Below, one piece after another: positions 63,932 to 64,000 of a stretch of DNA of 64,000 bases. The first letter of the stretch is position 1. Each line of letters opens with the position of its first letter. The position numbers and the translations under genes were made by a program. The stretch comes from Novipirellula herctigrandis (GTDB lineage Bacteria; Planctomycetota; Planctomycetia; Pirellulales; Pirellulaceae): assembly GCA_007859835.1 (NCBI GenBank), contig SJPJ01000001.1, positions 4,505,012 to 4,569,011 on the forward strand. Reading direction: 5' to 3'. Below the pieces are notes generated by a model. That model was not told where the DNA came from. It worked only from the letters and a program-made list of their open reading frames with translations, and searched no databases.

Positions 63932-64000
63932 CACAGCAGACACAGCAGACACAGCAGACACAGCAGACACAGCAGACACAGCAGACACAGCAGACACAGC
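63932..64000. repeat. 9-bp tandem repeat running out of the window
   Basis: CACAGCAGA repeats about 7.7 times without a mismatch from 63932 to the window end, so the true array is longer. The 9-bp period keeps one reading frame open (Thr-Gln-Gln repeats in one frame). There are no spacers, so it is not CRISPR. It lies upstream of the minus-strand membrane-protein operon (start 63836). Confidence 0.9.

Noticed and set aside
63932..64000. CRISPR-like array
   Set aside because: The units are only 9 bp and contiguous with no spacers, and no cas genes are present; it is a simple tandem repeat.

Overview
The window looks like a chromosomal stretch from a marine planctomycete of the Pirellulales (Rhodopirellula-like). 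This is inferred from gene content, not from a database match. The supporting signs are Pkn-type Ser/Thr kinases with large extra domains, a Lys/Ala-rich histone-H1-like protein, a Tat-exported Gfo/Idh/MocA oxidoreductase, a sulfatase, proteins with secretin-type N domains but no secretin pore, and weak or absent Shine-Dalgarno sites at most starts. Most genes are single units or short operons. I found no tRNA, rRNA, CRISPR array, complete insertion sequence or defence island.

Layout. 0-11 kb: a truncated purine nucleoside phosphorylase, a HerA-like ATPase, a chemoreceptor with duplicated Cache sensors, a Cache-domain Ser/Thr kinase, and a YiaV/YiaW-like pair (HlyD adaptor plus DUF3302). 11-13 kb: gene-poor DNA with a decayed ISKra4-like transposase. 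13-27 kb: an OmpA-like lipoprotein, an MDR oxidoreductase, a sigma-70 factor, a REC-HATPase fusion, a large secretin-N repeat protein, Lnt, a second Ser/Thr kinase and dihydrolipoamide dehydrogenase. 26.8-33.4 kb: a lipid-related cluster with an LPG-synthase-type membrane protein, a DUF1475-like protein, a CFA-like methyltransferase, and divergently a DUF1295 protein, an FAD oxidoreductase, DUF1365 and a second CFA synthase. 33-44 kb: TerC, TauE/SafE, Gfo/Idh/MocA, a membrane protein, a secreted cyclophilin, the H1-like protein, an M50 protease, a DUF4139 protein and hypothetical proteins. 44.8-50 kb: a DUF2760-Hsp70-Hsp70(DUF3731) operon. 50-64 kb: a lone GspF, a histidine kinase, a zinc-ribbon/STN-like membrane protein, a SulP-STAS-carbonic anhydrase fusion, a sulfatase, a GT9 glycosyltransferase, an S46 peptidase, the remnant of a pectate-lyase-like gene, two small membrane proteins and a 9-bp tandem repeat at the window edge.

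The most system-like units are the lipid-modification cluster (28.1-33.4 kb) and the DUF2760/double-Hsp70 operon (44.8-50 kb). In the first, two CFA-type methyltransferases, an FAD enzyme, a DUF1295 reductase-like protein and DUF1365 are packed with overlapping reading frames, which suggests acyl chains being methylated or cyclopropanated and then further oxidised or reduced. In the second, two divergent Hsp70 proteins and a small partner appear to be made together, suggesting a dedicated chaperone machine of unknown client. Both functional statements are inferences from family membership and gene order.
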